Source: Chryseobacterium pennipullorum (GTDB lineage Bacteria; Bacteroidota; Bacteroidia; Flavobacteriales; Weeksellaceae). From it: a stretch of DNA of 64,000 nt. Position numbers and translations under genes: made by a program. Below are positions 9,225 to 18,363 of this stretch, in pieces (position 1 is the first letter of the stretch; each line of letters starts with the position of its first letter). The stretch is taken from NCBI RefSeq assembly GCF_003384725.1, contig NZ_QNVV01000007.1:62001-126000 (forward strand). Direction: 5' to 3'. The notes below the pieces were generated by a model. The model worked only from the letters and a program-made list of their open reading frames with translations. It had not been told where the DNA came from and made no database searches.

Positions 9225-10448
9225 TCAATGATGCATATAACTGCTGGGGCCATTGGTTCCTTCAATGGATTCGGGAAGCATTCCATAACGGGCACGCAAA
9301 TCGACGGTACCCAATTTTTTCCCTGTACTGAGTTCAATAATGCTAATGGTCCCGGAATTTAAGTCAGGAATATTAAGCAGGTTATTCTGTACCGCTACAA
9401 CCTCTTTTCCTGATCTGGTTTTGAAAAAGGCCATATGATGGGCTCCTTTATCTGCGGTAAAGGTTTTCAGGAGCTTTAATTGAGGGAGGTTGCTCAAATC
9501 AAAGACCAGTACTTTTCCGGGATCAGCAAAACTTACATACAGTTTACCGCTATCATCAATGTACATTTCGAGCGTCCAGCCTAATCCCATTGTACTTCCT
9601 TCAAACACTTTAGTAAAGGCATCATAGGTATTGGTGGCAGCATTGTATGGGGCAATCCAGATATCACCGCCGAGCATCGTAGTAGCCAGGGCATATTGTG
9701 GAAATTTCCCCCGCAGTAATAAAACCTCCACGGGAGCGGACATATCAGTAGGTGAGTCTGCTACCTGGTAGGTTTTCTTTATTTCATAGGTATTCAGATC
9801 CAGTAAGGTGCAGGTATTTCCCATTCCTGTAGTCAGATCCGGATGTATGGTTGAGGTTACCATCATTAACCCCTTTTCCTCATTGATTGAAATCCCATGC
9901 GGATACATGATAAATTGATTGGGATCAGCTTGAATGGGGGCTTTAATCGTTTTGATAAGCTGGTTGTTATTCGCATTAAAAACACCGATACTGCCGTCTT
10001 TCGGACCTCCTGCTCCCCCCATAAAGGTCATGAAATATCTTCCGTCATTGGTAAAGAATAAATTTTCGCCTACGGTATTCTCACCAGTATCTATAGGGGT
10101 CGCATGTACTAATTTTGCCTGCCCATACTGATCCCGTTCGGTTTTTATTTCATAAAGATAGCTGCCTCCCAAAGCAGTGGTGAACATTCTGTTTGCCTTA
10201 TAATCATAATAAATATGATGGGGTAATACCCCTATACCGAGTTCAAGTTTACTGCTGATATGCCCAAAATTAGGAACTTCGGGATCAAGCTCTATCACCG
10301 CGATTCCGTCAGGCGATCCGTTTAAACTTCTGTAGTCGATATAAAACAAAGAATCACGGGAGTAATCCGGATTATGGTTGTCATTTTGACAATTAGTATA
10401 TATTACCAAAATAGCAAACAATAAAACTTTCTTAAATTTTAATTTCAT
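9225..10448 (-). CDS. beta-propeller lipoprotein, YncE-like
   Basis: This 407-aa protein starts with a lipoprotein signal ending in 'VIYTNC' (Cys about residue 20). The rest is rich in short beta-propeller repeats: 'TTALGGSYLYEIKTE', 'ENLFFTNDGRYFMTFMGG', 'MYPHGISINEEKGLMMVTST', 'MYIDDSGKLYVSFADPGKVL' and 'HHMAFFKTRSGKEVVAVQNN'. This matches the YncE/surface-antigen or selenium-binding-protein-like seven-bladed propellers. No catalytic motif is evident, so the role is unknown. It is likely anchored in the periplasm or on the outer membrane. It is monocistronic, with its own terminator. Confidence 0.72.
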   Translation of the reverse strand: MKLKFKKVLLFAILVIYTNCQNDNHNPDYSRDSLFYIDYRSLNGSPDGIAVIELDPEVPNFGHISSKLELGIGVLPHHIYYDYKANRMFTTALGGSYLYEIKTERDQYGQAKLVHATPIDTGENTVGENLFFTNDGRYFMTFMGGAGGPKDGSIGVFNANNNQLIKTIKAPIQADPNQFIMYPHGISINEEKGLMMVTSTIHPDLTTGMGNTCTLLDLNTYEIKKTYQVADSPTDMSAPVEVLLLRGKFPQYALATTMLGGDIWIAPYNAATNTYDAFTKVFEGSTMGLGWTLEMYIDDSGKLYVSFADPGKVLVFDLSNLPQLKLLKTFTADKGAHHMAFFKTRSGKEVVAVQNNLLNIPDLNSGTISIIELSTGKKLGTVDLRARYGMLPESIEGTNGPSSYMHH

Positions 10449-10658
10449 GGTTTTCAGGTTATAGTTATTACTATCGTAAATATAATATATTTTACATGAA
10501 AATATACTACATATTACACCGTTGAGTGAAAAATATAAAATAAAAAGTTAATTATAGATCCTGTTGCTAGACCTACAGGAATAGGTTACAATACAGAACA
10601 TGTTCAGTATTATTGGAAAGGATAAAAACAGCCCTTTCTGGAAATATTTTAATGGTTT

Positions 10659-11381
10659 TTAATCGATTGTTTTGCTGGAATCTGTCAGTAAAGAGTTCAA
10701 TGTGGTAAGCTCATCTTCAGATAAGTCTCTCCATTTCCCCACAGGAAGATCAAGCTTAATATTCATGATACGGATTCTCTTCAGTTTTTTCACGTCATAG
10801 CCCAGGTATTCACACATTCTGCGAATCTGTCTGTTCAGCCCCTGCGTAAGAATAATTCTGAAATTCATTTCATCAATTTTCTCAACCTCACACTTTTTCG
10901 TTACTGTATCCAGGATAGGAACTCCATTTCTCATTTTTTCCAGGAATCTTGGTGTGATGGGTTTGTCTACCCTAACCAGGTATTCTTTCTCGTGATTATT
11001 TCTGGCTCTGAGAATTTTATTGACAATATCACCGTCACTGGTCAGAAGAATGAGTCCCTCACTAGGCTTATCCAGTCTTCCGATCGGAAAAATCCTTTGC
11101 GGGTGGTTGATATAATCTACAATATTATTTTTTTCGCGTTTGGTATCGGTCGTACAAACAATCCCTACCGGTTTATTAAAAGCAATATATACAGGCTTTT
11201 CCTGTGGTTCTCTCACAGGCTTCCCATCCACTTCCACAAGGTCGTCATCAGAAACTTTTGTTCCTAACTCAGGAATTTTGCCGTTGATTTTTATTCTTCC
11301 TTCTTCAAGAAGTTTATCAGCTGCTCTTCTGGAACAGTATCCTACTTCTGATAAATATTTATTGATACGCGTCTTTTCCAT
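10659..11381 (-). CDS. rluF: 23S rRNA pseudouridine(2604) synthase RluF
   Basis: The 240-aa protein has an S4 RNA-binding domain at residues about 4-50 and an RsuA/RluB/E/F catalytic domain with '[17 protein letters not shown]' (catalytic D104). The blocks '[15 protein letters not shown]' and '[20 protein letters not shown]' closely resemble E. coli RluF, which forms pseudouridine 2604 in 23S rRNA. It lacks the long basic tail of the enterobacterial enzyme. Its ATG overlaps by one base the stop of the preceding outer-membrane gene (TAATG), so translation is probably coupled and it is the last gene of the ftsX-to-rluF run. Confidence 0.9.
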   Translation of the reverse strand: MEKTRINKYLSEVGYCSRRAADKLLEEGRIKINGKIPELGTKVSDDDLVEVDGKPVREPQEKPVYIAFNKPVGIVCTTDTKREKNNIVDYINHPQRIFPIGRLDKPSEGLILLTSDGDIVNKILRARNNHEKEYLVRVDKPITPRFLEKMRNGVPILDTVTKKCEVEKIDEMNFRIILTQGLNRQIRRMCEYLGYDVKKLKRIRIMNIKLDLPVGKWRDLSEDELTTLNSLLTDSSKTID

Positions 11382-11965
11382 TAGTCTTGTCCGTAACCGG
11401 TATAATTTTTATTGCTGAAAATTGTAACTCCATAGCTTAATCCGATGAAAAAACCATTGTCCTGATTTTTTAATCGGTGGGCTTCAAAAACAATGCCTCC
11501 TTCCTGACTTAGTCTTTTGGAATAGGAAACCTGCATTCCCAATCTGCCTCCCCAAAATTCAGTACCTGAAACCACTGAGTGATTAAGCTGTTTTCCATAA
11601 TTAATATCAATATAAAAAGGACGATCTCCCGGAGAGAAAATAATCTTGGGCTGAATCACCCAGTACAAAAGATGGTAATTATCCTGGGCAAAGCTATATT
11701 TCAATCCGGTTCCCAGTGCAAAATTAGGAATAAAATGATATCCTCCTATTGCTGTAACACCGTACATAAATTTACCCAGATTAGATCTTGGCTCAATATA
11801 CTGCGAGTTGTTCGTATTATGATCCTGCTTACTTTTTATATTAAAGCCTATGTTCAGTGACGGATTAAAATAGAAATCCATCTTGGACTTTCTGCCTTCA
11901 GCATTCTGTGAAAAAGCGTTGTGAAATGTAAAGATGATTAAGAAAAAGGATAATTTTATATTCAT
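11381..11965 (-). CDS. small outer-membrane beta-barrel protein
   Basis: The 194-aa product has a signal peptide ('[16 protein letters not shown]') and amphipathic beta-strands typical of an eight- or ten-stranded outer-membrane barrel: '[18 protein letters not shown]', '[18 protein letters not shown]', '[17 protein letters not shown]' and '[12 protein letters not shown]'. No family-specific residues are recognised and its function is unknown. It overlaps truB upstream by 4 bp and rluF downstream by 1 bp, so it is embedded in a housekeeping transcript. A CAAATCTA at 11973-11980 (TAnnTTTG on the minus strand) could give it its own start site, though no -33 element is seen. Confidence 0.75.
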   Translation of the reverse strand: MNIKLSFFLIIFTFHNAFSQNAEGRKSKMDFYFNPSLNIGFNIKSKQDHNTNNSQYIEPRSNLGKFMYGVTAIGGYHFIPNFALGTGLKYSFAQDNYHLLYWVIQPKIIFSPGDRPFYIDINYGKQLNHSVVSGTEFWGGRLGMQVSYSKRLSQEGGIVFEAHRLKNQDNGFFIGLSYGVTIFSNKNYTGYGQD

Positions 11966-12660
11966 AAGCCTTCAAATCTAAAATCATTGTTTAAAAATTC
12001 TTCCGTAGCCTCTTCGATACTGTAATCACCAATCTTTGTACGTCTTAATTGCGTCAGATATGCTCCTACTTCCAATTCCTGCCCTATGTCATGTGCGAGG
12101 CTTCTGATATAAGTTCCTTTTGAGCATCCAACCGTAAAGCTTACCAAAGGGAAATCGATCTTAATATCCTTCAGGTAGTGAATGGTTGTTTTTCTGGCCT
12201 TCATCTCCACTTCCTCGCCTGCTCTTGCGAGATTGTAAGCTCTCTCCCCATCAATCTTTATAGCGGAATAAACCGGTGGTTTCTGCTCAATTTCTCCAAC
12301 AAATTTCTCAAGCGCTGCCTTTACCTGTTCTTCAGAGATATGGGAGATATCCTGGTGAAGGATTTCAGGCTTTTCCGTATCATAAGATTCCGTCTGTACT
12401 CCTATTTTAATCTCTGTCCAGTACTCTTTGGGAGCATCCTGAATTTCAGGAATTTTTTTGGTAAATTTTCCACAGCAGACAATCAGAAGTCCTGTAGCCC
12501 TTGGGTCTAAGGTTCCTGCATGTCCGATTTTAAATTTTTTAGGAAGGTCAAACTCCCTTTTCAATTTGTATTTCATTTTATTGACAGCCTGGAAGGAAGT
12601 CCAGTCCAAAGGCTTATCCAATAAAAAAACGTATCCCGATTGCAGTTGTTCAGCTGTCAT
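11962..12660 (-). CDS. truB: tRNA pseudouridine(55) synthase TruB
   Basis: This 232-aa enzyme makes pseudouridine 55 in the T loop of tRNAs. The signature 'DKPLDWTSFQAVNKMK' is followed by 'GHAGTLDPRATGLL' with catalytic Asp52. The later 'YSAIKIDGERAYNLARAG' and 'CSKGTYIRSLAHDIG' blocks are complete. The length matches the short Bacteroidetes form, which lacks an extended PUA domain. It follows uppP by about 20 bp and overlaps the next gene by 4 bp (ATGA), consistent with one operon. Confidence 0.95.
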   Translation of the reverse strand: MTAEQLQSGYVFLLDKPLDWTSFQAVNKMKYKLKREFDLPKKFKIGHAGTLDPRATGLLIVCCGKFTKKIPEIQDAPKEYWTEIKIGVQTESYDTEKPEILHQDISHISEEQVKAALEKFVGEIEQKPPVYSAIKIDGERAYNLARAGEEVEMKARKTTIHYLKDIKIDFPLVSFTVGCSKGTYIRSLAHDIGQELEVGAYLTQLRRTKIGDYSIEEATEEFLNNDFRFEGL

Positions 12661-12681
12661 GAGTAGAATAATGAATATTTT

Positions 12682-13500
12682 TTATTTAAAGAAATAAAAA
12701 TAGATCAGCAAAGCTACTCCTACAAAGATACGGTACCATCCCCAAGGCTTGAAACCATATTTATTAAGTACCCCTATAAATGCTTTGATAGCAATAAGTG
12801 CCACGATAAATGCCACCACATTTCCTATCACAAAAATCATAATATGGTCCTGTGATTCCATAATCATTTCGTATCCTTTCTGTGGATTACCCGTTTCCTT
12901 CCCCCATGTTTTCACAAAAACAGAGTATACAGTTACCGCCAGCATGGTAGGCACAGCAAGGAAAAAAGAAAACTCCGCTGCAGCTTTTCTTGTCAGACCC
13001 TGGGCCATTCCACCGATAATGGAAGCTGCACTTCGGCTTGTTCCCGGCATCATCGCAAGACATTGCCAGAAGCCTATCGTTACTGCATTTCTTATTGTAA
13101 TGCCTTTTTCATCATCTATTTTAGGGTTCTTAAACCATTGATCTGCAAACAGCAAAACAACACCACCCAACACTAAAACTGAAGAGATTGCAATCTGATT
13201 GCCCAGTACTGCTTCAATTTTATCATCAAACAAATACCCTAAAACCAAAGCCGGAACTACTGCAAATGCAAGTTTGTAGTAAAACTGAATATTTTTTAAA
13301 TCAAAAAACTTTTTCCAATATGCTACGACTACTGACAGAATTGCTCCAAACTGTATGGATACCTGAAACATTTTTAAAAATTCAGTTTCTTCCAGTCCCA
13401 TAAGACTTGCTGTAAACCCCATATGGGCAGTAGAAGAAATCGGAAGATATTCTGTTAAACCTTCTACGATGGCAATAATAATTGCTTTGATTAAATCCAT
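12682..13500 (-). CDS. uppP: undecaprenyl-diphosphatase UppP (BacA)
   Basis: This 272-aa polytopic inner-membrane enzyme dephosphorylates undecaprenyl pyrophosphate to recycle the lipid carrier for peptidoglycan and other envelope glycans. Both BacA signatures are present: 'EGLTEYLPISSTAHM' near the N terminus and 'PGTSRSAASIIGG' in the middle, which supply the catalytic Glu, Ser and Arg residues. Around eight hydrophobic segments are visible. It lies between the DUF3098 gene and truB in the same orientation. The ftsX-DUF3098-uppP-truB order is common in Bacteroidetes. Confidence 0.95.
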   Translation of the reverse strand: MDLIKAIIIAIVEGLTEYLPISSTAHMGFTASLMGLEETEFLKMFQVSIQFGAILSVVVAYWKKFFDLKNIQFYYKLAFAVVPALVLGYLFDDKIEAVLGNQIAISSVLVLGGVVLLFADQWFKNPKIDDEKGITIRNAVTIGFWQCLAMMPGTSRSAASIIGGMAQGLTRKAAAEFSFFLAVPTMLAVTVYSVFVKTWGKETGNPQKGYEMIMESQDHIMIFVIGNVVAFIVALIAIKAFIGVLNKYGFKPWGWYRIFVGVALLIYFYFFK

Positions 13501-13595
13501 ATTCTTTAAAAAATTAAAAGATTAAGAGATCCGGAAATTCAGAATATATCACTCTCAATTTCTTAATCTCTTAATCTCAAAATATAAAAATTTAT

Positions 13596-13892
13596 TTATT
13601 TTCTTTTTAAGATCGCATACACTTCTATGACAAAACCTATGACAACAAACAGGGGTGCGATTCTGATTCTTCTGATGGAAAAAATATCGTCATTCCAGGA
13701 GTTCGGATCGAATTTACCATCTACTGTATTGGCATCGGGTCCCATCATAAGGAGAAAACCAACGACAATAAATGCCAATCCGATCAGCATCCATTTGAAA
13801 TTCTGCTGTCCGAAATAAAATGTGTTTTCGGGTGCAGTTTCAGCTTCTTTACCATAGTCTGAAGCGGAAAATTTATTTATTTTTTTGCTCAT
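13596..13892 (-). CDS. DUF3098 family membrane protein
   Basis: The product of about 98 aa starts at 'MSKKINKFSASDYGKEAE'. It has two transmembrane helices, 'FKWMLIGLAFIVVGFLLMMG' and 'IRIAPLFVVIGFVIEVYAIL', separated by a loop with 'WNDDIFSIRRI'. This is the DUF3098 pattern, a small Bacteroidetes protein usually found between ftsX and uppP. Its function is unknown, though the constant neighbourhood suggests an envelope or division role. A longer frame opens at 13916, but ATG 13892 lies one base past the ftsX stop and fits the family start. Confidence 0.85.
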   Translation of the reverse strand: MSKKINKFSASDYGKEAETAPENTFYFGQQNFKWMLIGLAFIVVGFLLMMGPDANTVDGKFDPNSWNDDIFSIRRIRIAPLFVVIGFVIEVYAILKRK

Positions 13893-13893
13893 T

Positions 13894-14793
13894 TTAAGAG
13901 TAATATAAATCGTCAACGTTAGATTTTAAGAACCTCCAGGTTGCCACAATGGTACTGAGAACGGTGATAAAAATACCTACTCCGAATACCAATAACACCA
14001 ACCAGAAATACTGCTGATTATCCTGTACAAATGCTGATCCGATCTGATTTGTGAAATAATACCAAACACCAAATAATGCCAGAAGACCTATAAAAGCCCC
14101 GATGGTTCCTAATACAACAGCCTCAATGATAAACGGCTTGAGAATAAATCTTCTTTTGGCCCCTACCAGCTGCATGGTTTTGATGATAAACCTCTTGGAG
14201 AATATTTTCAGACGGATAGAATTGTTGATCAATACCACTGCCAGTATCAGGAACAGAAGTGAGAAACCAAAAATCCATTTTAAGATTCTGCTCAGGTTAT
14301 TGTACACATCCACCATCAATGTACTATCATTCTTGACGTCTACAATACCTGGAACTGATTTGATCACTTTGATCGCCTCATCGATTTTCGCCGGATCTAC
14401 GTATTCCGGCTTTAAAGCCACTTCTATAGATGAAGGAAAAATATTTTCTTCAAACAACGCATCGCTGTCGATTCCCATACTTTTCTTGGCTTCTGTAGCC
14501 GCCATACTTCTTGAAATATAGGTAGCCTTCTTTACAGGTGCTAATGTCTGTACTTTTTTAAAAGTTTCCTCCTCCAGTTTTACAATCTTTAAAGAATCTT
14601 TAGCATCATAGTTTTCATCAAAGTAGGCGTTCACCACCAATTGTTCTTTGATATAGTCAGAATACTTTTGGGCATTGATTAGAATAAGCCCCATTAATCC
14701 CAACAAAAATAGCACTAAGGCAATACTTATCACTACTGTAATATTGCTGGACCGAAGCCTTTTCTTATTAAACTCATCTACAGATTTAGCCAT
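13894..14793 (-). CDS. ftsX: cell division protein FtsX
   Basis: This 299-aa protein is the membrane partner of the FtsE ATPase, which controls peptidoglycan hydrolases at the septum. It has the FtsX layout: a cytoplasmic N terminus, one membrane helix ('VISIALVLFLLGLMGLILI'), a periplasmic domain of about 120 residues and three further helices, with the permease motif 'IKTMQLVGAKRRFILKPF' between the second and third. ftsE is not adjacent in the window. It is the first gene of the minus-strand run ending at rluF and is divergent from rsmA. Confidence 0.93.
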   Translation of the reverse strand: MAKSVDEFNKKRLRSSNITVVISIALVLFLLGLMGLILINAQKYSDYIKEQLVVNAYFDENYDAKDSLKIVKLEEETFKKVQTLAPVKKATYISRSMAATEAKKSMGIDSDALFEENIFPSSIEVALKPEYVDPAKIDEAIKVIKSVPGIVDVKNDSTLMVDVYNNLSRILKWIFGFSLLFLILAVVLINNSIRLKIFSKRFIIKTMQLVGAKRRFILKPFIIEAVVLGTIGAFIGLLALFGVWYYFTNQIGSAFVQDNQQYFWLVLLVFGVGIFITVLSTIVATWRFLKSNVDDLYYS

Positions 14794-14884
14794 TAATATT
14801 AAAATTTTTGGCTAAAATAGAAAAAAACTTCCGAAATTTGGGACGAAATAAAGAAAATCATTGTTAATAAAATCATAAAAAACT

Positions 14885-15655
14885 TTGAGTGTAAAAGCAA
14901 AAAAACATCTGGGGCAGCACTTCCTGACCGATGAAAATATCGCAAGAAAAATAGTAGAAGGTCTTAGTTTTGAGAACTATAATAATATCATGGAAGTAGG
15001 TCCCGGAATGGGCGTACTTACCAAATATCTTCTTGAAAAAGATCAGAATATTTACCTTGCCGAAATTGATACCGAATCCATAGAGTATCTGAAAAAGAAT
15101 TATTCCGGAGTCAATGAAAATACTTTTGTAGGGGATTTTCTGAAGCAGGACTTCAGTTTTATCAAAGATGAGCAGATCGCCATCATCGGTAATTTTCCCT
15201 ATAATATTTCTTCACAGATTCTGTTTCAGATCGTAGACCACTACGAGAGGATCCCGGAAATGGTAGGAATGTTCCAGAAAGAAGTGGCTGAAAGAACCGC
15301 AGGAGTTCCGAGGACAAAAGACTATGGAATATTGTCTGTCCTTATTCAGGCTTACTATGATGTATCATATATGTTCACTGTACATGAAAACGTTTTCAAT
15401 CCCCCTCCAAAAGTAAAATCCGGGGTGATCAAACTCACAAGAAACCCTAAAGAAGGCCTGGCAGGCAATGAGGTTCTCTTTAAGCAGATTGTAAAAACCG
15501 GTTTCAACCAAAGAAGGAAAAAGCTTTCCAATGCACTGAAATCTTTAAATATTCCTGAAGCTTTAAAAGGTCACGAATTTCTGGACAAGAGAGCTGAAGA
15601 ACTGAGTGTTTCCGACTTTATTCATTTTGCTGATCTCTGGAAACAAAATCAATAA
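14885..15655 (+). CDS. rsmA: 16S rRNA dimethyladenosine transferase RsmA (KsgA)
   Basis: The 256-aa enzyme dimethylates A1518 and A1519 of 16S rRNA late in 30S assembly. 'KKHLGQHFLTDENIARKIV' is the family N terminus, 'EVGPGMGVLTKYLL' binds S-adenosylmethionine and 'GNFPYNISSQILF' is the NxPY catalytic motif. The C-terminal helical domain is complete. No ATG precedes the conserved 'HLGQHFL' block, so the TTG at 14885 is taken as start. This gives the normal seven residues before that block. It is divergent from ftsX and ends at a strong bidirectional terminator. Confidence 0.94.
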   Translation: MSVKAKKHLGQHFLTDENIARKIVEGLSFENYNNIMEVGPGMGVLTKYLLEKDQNIYLAEIDTESIEYLKKNYSGVNENTFVGDFLKQDFSFIKDEQIAIIGNFPYNISSQILFQIVDHYERIPEMVGMFQKEVAERTAGVPRTKDYGILSVLIQAYYDVSYMFTVHENVFNPPPKVKSGVIKLTRNPKEGLAGNEVLFKQIVKTGFNQRRKKLSNALKSLNIPEALKGHEFLDKRAEELSVSDFIHFADLWKQNQ

Positions 15656-15717
15656 AGATATAGCAGGACAAGCTCCTTTACGGGAAACTTTTTATGGAAA
15701 TGAGTTCCTCTAAAAAC

Positions 15718-15752
15718 AAAAGCCTTTCAAACTTATTTGAAAGGCTTTTTTA
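15718..15752. terminator. bidirectional terminator between rsmA and adhesin gene
   Basis: A perfect 14-bp inverted repeat (15718-15731 with 15736-15749) has loop CTTA. It carries A residues on the left and T residues on the right, so it can stop both convergent genes. Confidence 0.85.
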
Positions 15753-15767
15753 TCTGTTTTTATTTTT

Positions 15768-18134
15768 TTATTCCCTGTTTTTAAGCATAATCCATCCGGA
15801 CCAGTTCATCTGAGCTTTTGATTTAGGATAGTCATAGTTAAATTTATACCAGTAGGTAGAAGTTGGAAGTCTCTTCCCAGCTACCGTTCCGTTCCAAATC
15901 GGGTTTTCTTTTGAAAATTTAAATACTTCAACACCGTATCTGTCATAGATGGATCCTTTGAAATTATTGAATGCACCAAGGGCAGTCAGGTCCAGAACAT
16001 CATTGATCCCGTCATCATTCGGTGTAATAATATTATTAATGTGCAGAGTGAAGAATTCAAGACTTCCTACACAGTGTGTCCCTACCCTTCTTACCAGAAT
16101 AGTATAGTTTGTATTCTCTAAAAGGCCTGTAAATATGTTGGAATCCTGCCATGTAATTCCGTTATCAATAGAATACTCCAATGTGCTTGGCGTATTATTC
16201 ATCAGTGGATTTTCGGCAGTGATGGTTAAGGTTCTTTTAGATCCTTCATAATTGACAGCGATTACGTAAGGGGTAGCTGCTCCCATTACTTTCACAGGAA
16301 ACACCTTTTTACAAATTCCGTTATCGATCTCTACGGAATAAATTCCCCATTGATCTACCTCTATCTTCTGGGTAGTAGCTCCTGTACTCCAAAGGTATTT
16401 GTAATTGGTACCGGCTCCGGCATCCAGAGTCACTTTATCTCCAACGCAAATTTCAACGTCCGCTAAAGGAGAGGTGATTTCAGGAACAACTTCTATTCTA
16501 ATGGTTGCAGGGTTCAGAGACCGGCATCCTTTTGCCCCCACTGCGTAAACGGTGAATACCGTAGTCTGGTATAAAGTAACGGTCTGGGTATTCCCTGTTC
16601 CCGGGAAGTTACTCCAAACATAGGATTCACCTCCTTCAGCGGTAAGGGTTACGCTTTCACCCGGGCATATCTGAATTCGGGAAGATTTTACCTTCGCGGT
16701 TGGAGTAGCTTCTTTTAGCAGGGTCAATTCCACCATTTTACTACAGAAACCTCCGTTTGAAACGACGACATAAAGAATCTGACCGTCATTTCCGTTGTAG
16801 TTTAATATATTCTGAATATTGCTGTTATTCTGAGCAATAGCATCAGCCTGGTTCTCATAGAACTTGAATATAGCGCCGGGAGTCGGGCTGATAGAAGGCA
16901 TGATGGTACTGAGATCAAAAGTGGTAATATCAGGCGTCGTACAAAGCAGGAGTGTTGCATCCTGTGCCTGCGGGGTTGTGCCTCCATGGATGACTATCGA
17001 GGCTGTGCCCGGACATGGATTTCCGGGAAGGCTCACTTCAATGGTATAAGTTCCCGGCTGTGTTGCCGTGATGGTATTGGTCGTAGCATTAGGAACTACT
17101 GCTCCATTAAAATACCATTTATACAATAGATTGGGATCACTTACAGAAGCTGTAATCACCTGAGGCTCATTATCGCAGACATTAATATCTGAAGGCAGTT
17201 TTGTACCATTGGGATCCAATAGTTCTACCCCGATATTGAAGGATCCTCCTTCCAGAAATACCGCAGAATCAAAACTATGGTCTCTAAAATCCGCGATGAC
17301 CATTTTAAAATGATATTCCTGTCCCGCCGTAACGGTTGCGGTAGCGGTAAGAGGGATTGTTCTTCCATTTAAATTGGTTACCGTATTGGCTGTATTATAA
17401 CCGCCAAAATACTGCTCATTGACCGCTCCACAGACCGGATAAACGGTAATGGCAGGGTGAATATTTGTAACACTTACGGGGCCTGCTCCTGCAGGAAGAA
17501 CCGCCATATTGGTATAAGGACCTCCCGAAGTAGGTCTCAATAAAATAGCAAATGCATCTGCATAGGTACATGGATACCCTTCATAATATTCTTCAGATGC
17601 CAATATATAATTAAATTTAATCTGAGAAGTAGTAGGTACAAAATCGAATTCCAAAAGAACAGCATCATTTAAAGAACTTGCTGCAACTCCAGTAGCCTGA
17701 GCCAGGTCCGGATCAGAACCTCCACCATTTACCTCTCCTAGATTTCCGGTTTCAATACTGTTTCCGGTTTGTCTTGCATATCCTGTAGAAAGCACAATAC
17801 CATCTTTAAAAGGAAAGTTGGTAGCCGCTTTATGAAAATACCCCCAGGCTCTGTCTGCCTCACCTACTGCATGGTTGGGCGTAATTTTTACATTGGTTAC
17901 GTTAGGAGTAACACAGGTATTGGTTCCTGACGAGATCAAAACATCCTTTACAAGCTGTTCTATAGAAAAAGCAGATTCTGCATATCCCGGAGCATTCACG
18001 TCGATAAAAGCTCCTGCTCTTCTGGAAGCTTCTGTAATTTTTTCCTGTACGCGTTTCCGGGGTCCTTGGGTTTGTGAAAATAAAAATGTCGAGACGACTA
18101 AAAAAAATAAACAAAGCGGTAGGTATCTTCTCAT
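15768..18134 (-). CDS. choice-of-anchor L adhesin-like protein, T9SS type B (copy 1)
   Basis: This 788-aa surface protein has a signal peptide ('LCLFFLVVSTFLFSQT'). A choice-of-anchor-L domain covers about residues 45-310 ('FDFVPTTSQIKFNYILASEE', 'VLPAGAGPVSVTNIHP', 'YHFKMVIADFRDHSFDSAVF'). Ig/PKD-like modules follow, including 'ICPGESVTLTAEGGESYVW' and 'ICVGDKVTLDAGAG'. The end is a gliding-motility-associated/type B T9SS sorting domain ('TPNDDGINDVLDL', 'IYDRYGVEVFKF', ending 'SGWIMLKNRE'). It is expected at the cell surface. Adhesion is a reasonable guess but no ligand is known. It is the first of three tandem paralogues on the minus strand. Confidence 0.88.
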   Translation of the reverse strand: MRRYLPLCLFFLVVSTFLFSQTQGPRKRVQEKITEASRRAGAFIDVNAPGYAESAFSIEQLVKDVLISSGTNTCVTPNVTNVKITPNHAVGEADRAWGYFHKAATNFPFKDGIVLSTGYARQTGNSIETGNLGEVNGGGSDPDLAQATGVAASSLNDAVLLEFDFVPTTSQIKFNYILASEEYYEGYPCTYADAFAILLRPTSGGPYTNMAVLPAGAGPVSVTNIHPAITVYPVCGAVNEQYFGGYNTANTVTNLNGRTIPLTATATVTAGQEYHFKMVIADFRDHSFDSAVFLEGGSFNIGVELLDPNGTKLPSDINVCDNEPQVITASVSDPNLLYKWYFNGAVVPNATTNTITATQPGTYTIEVSLPGNPCPGTASIVIHGGTTPQAQDATLLLCTTPDITTFDLSTIMPSISPTPGAIFKFYENQADAIAQNNSNIQNILNYNGNDGQILYVVVSNGGFCSKMVELTLLKEATPTAKVKSSRIQICPGESVTLTAEGGESYVWSNFPGTGNTQTVTLYQTTVFTVYAVGAKGCRSLNPATIRIEVVPEITSPLADVEICVGDKVTLDAGAGTNYKYLWSTGATTQKIEVDQWGIYSVEIDNGICKKVFPVKVMGAATPYVIAVNYEGSKRTLTITAENPLMNNTPSTLEYSIDNGITWQDSNIFTGLLENTNYTILVRRVGTHCVGSLEFFTLHINNIITPNDDGINDVLDLTALGAFNNFKGSIYDRYGVEVFKFSKENPIWNGTVAGKRLPTSTYWYKFNYDYPKSKAQMNWSGWIMLKNRE

Positions 18135-18305
18135 AATATTTTTGTTTCAACAAATTTAATTTTTTTTTAAACATACCATATACATATTTGCTTTTTTTAT
18201 ATTAAAAAAACAAAATTACAAGGCACTTAACAGACTATTAATTAAAAAAAATCCACTTAAACAGCATTTAAATAATCCATAAAAGACAATACATATAATA
18301 TAAAA

Positions 18306-18339
18306 CAATAAAATCTCTCATTTCTGAAAGATTTTATTG
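18306..18339 (-). terminator. terminator of the middle adhesin gene
   Basis: A perfect 11-bp stem (18306-18316 with 18329-18339) has a 12-nt loop. The T tract on the minus strand is short, so the call is moderate. Confidence 0.5.
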
Positions 18340-18363
18340 TGTATCGTTTATTTTACGAATATT